Positions 22,971 to 23,522 of a stretch of 23,522 nt of DNA are shown in pieces. The stretch lies in NCBI GenBank assembly GCA_905203765.1, contig CAJKXC010000040.1:1-23522 (forward strand), given 5' to 3'. Positions within the stretch are counted from its first letter, which is position 1, and each line of letters opens with the position of its first letter. The notes beneath the pieces are model-generated. The model did no database searches, had not been told where the DNA came from, and saw nothing but the letters and a program-made list of their open reading frames with translations. Source of the stretch: an uncultured Bacteroides sp. GTDB taxonomy: Bacteria; Bacteroidota; Bacteroidia; Bacteroidales; Bacteroidaceae. The position numbers and the translations under genes were made by a program.

Positions 22971-23053
22971 AAATTCTCTCTTAATTTTAACCTACGTAAT
23001 CAAATTTATTTCTAACACATCGCAAATATATTTAACTTTTTGAAAGAACAAAA
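22752..23053 (-). repeat. Right arm of the susC 5'-end inverted repeat
   Basis: Reverse-oriented counterpart of 16503-16805, covering -33/-7 promoter elements, leader and 73 codons. The arms are about 6 kb apart and enclose the rest of susC, susD and the two lipoprotein genes. The leader is 48 bases from GTGTTAG to ATG, against 49 in the left arm. Confidence 0.85.
23023..23053 (-). promoter_or_regulatory. Promoter of the silent susC cassette
   Basis: On the minus strand TTTTG (23053-23049), an 18-bp spacer and TATATTTG (23030-23023) match the Bacteroides promoter. The -33 element and spacing equal those of the active susC promoter at 16503-16533. Sequence further upstream is AT-rich and unlike that of the active promoter: no tandem arrays and no 20-bp palindrome. 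Confidence 0.65.
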
Positions 23054-23522
23054 AGAAAAACGAAAAAATCTATCACAAAGACTAAATATTTAACTTATTA
23101 ACGATTTAATACAGCATATCTCTATATTAGAATATCACAATGTCATTGATGTATGCAAAATAGCAACAATTGCTCCATATTGTAAGTTGGTAACATTCTG
23201 CGTTTTGTAGATATTTTGTGCCTATTCATGGTGTTTTTACTAACAAAACCGCGTACTGTAATTTTATTGTAAAAGTCAATAATAATCTATGTTTTAACAC
23301 CATTTAGTAAGTATATACATCTCCGATTAACGATTATTGTATTATGAGAATTCTGATTTAACAAGGGATTCACCGGGTTCATCGGTTTGCGGCAAAGACC
23401 TTGCAGCAGGCTGATAGCAGGTGAAGGCAAAGCATTCTTCAAGGCTTCACACAACTTTCACCTTTCCCCCTGTACTGTCCTGACTTTAGTTGACTGGATT
23501 AATGTTTAGTCCTATAGGACAT
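23054..23522. other. Noncoding right end of the window
   Basis: No gene-length reading frame is visible on either strand. The part to about 23340 is very AT-rich. From about 23350 to 23480 base composition becomes more balanced, with small inverted segments (AGGTGAA with TTCACCT around 23420-23464), and the window ends at a 12-bp palindrome, GTCCTATAGGAC (23509-23520). The change in composition may mark the edge of another element or gene leader, but nothing recognisable can be named. Confidence 0.5.

Noticed and set aside
23344..23522. Possible end of an insertion sequence or start of another inverted locus
   Set aside because: Only a composition change, short inverted segments and a 12-bp palindrome are visible; no transposase or recognised terminal repeat is present within the window.

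Overview
The window looks like chromosomal DNA of a Bacteroides species. The evidence is a SusC/SusD-type outer membrane operon, several exact Bacteroides-type promoter elements (TAnnTTTG at -7, usually with TTG or TTTG 18-20 bp upstream), few Shine-Dalgarno sites, many lipoproteins, and proteins of Bacteroidales-type families (DUF5056, DUF6249, DUF6769, Lipid_bd; names assigned from memory of these families). The species cannot be named from sequence alone.

Layout. (1) 1-1260: a leftward cardiolipin synthase, cut by the window edge. (2) 1292-2839: a leftward three-gene operon of a DUF6249 membrane protein, an ECF sigma factor and a small DUF5056 membrane protein that may be its anti-sigma factor, closed by a strong terminator. 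(3) 2979-5996: rightward genes for an RsmF/NOP2-type rRNA cytosine methyltransferase and a lipoprotein serpin, separated by a long inverted repeat and closed by a terminator shared with the next operon. (4) 6002-12188: a leftward metal-efflux operon with a His/Cys-rich small membrane protein, a His-rich adaptor, a CusA/CzcA-type RND pump and a TolC-type channel. A perfect 33-bp inverted repeat lies between its first two genes. (5) 12198-13574: an RclA-type flavoprotein (a Cu(II) reductase in E. coli) directly upstream of the efflux genes. (6) 13654-15777: an ABC-F ATPase and a stand-alone response regulator receiver, divergent from back-to-back -7 boxes. (7) 15778-16586: about 0.8 kb of noncoding DNA with two different 22-23 bp tandem arrays and a 20-bp palindrome. 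(8) 16587-22578: a rightward operon of SusC, SusD, an Ig-like lipoprotein and a lipocalin-like lipoprotein, the same architecture as the B. thetaiotaomicron BT2264-BT2261 peptide importer. (9) 22581-22720: a run of hairpins. (10) 22749-23053: a leftward silent copy of the susC promoter, leader and first 73 codons. (11) 23054-23522: noncoding DNA.

The most interesting feature is the pair of inverted susC 5' ends flanking the whole importer operon. Both copies have a promoter, leader, signal peptide and N-terminal domain, and their similarity stops at codon 73, where the silent copy has a stop codon. Inversion across these arms would put the operon under the other promoter and swap the SusC N-terminus, leaving the first copy stopped in the same way. 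This fits the SusC/SusD DNA inversions known from B. fragilis. No recombinase is encoded here, so it would have to act from elsewhere. The tandem arrays and the palindrome lie upstream of only one of the two promoters, so inversion would also change regulation.

The second theme is metal handling: a probable cupric reductase beside a metal-efflux operon suggests joint defence against copper and host oxidants.
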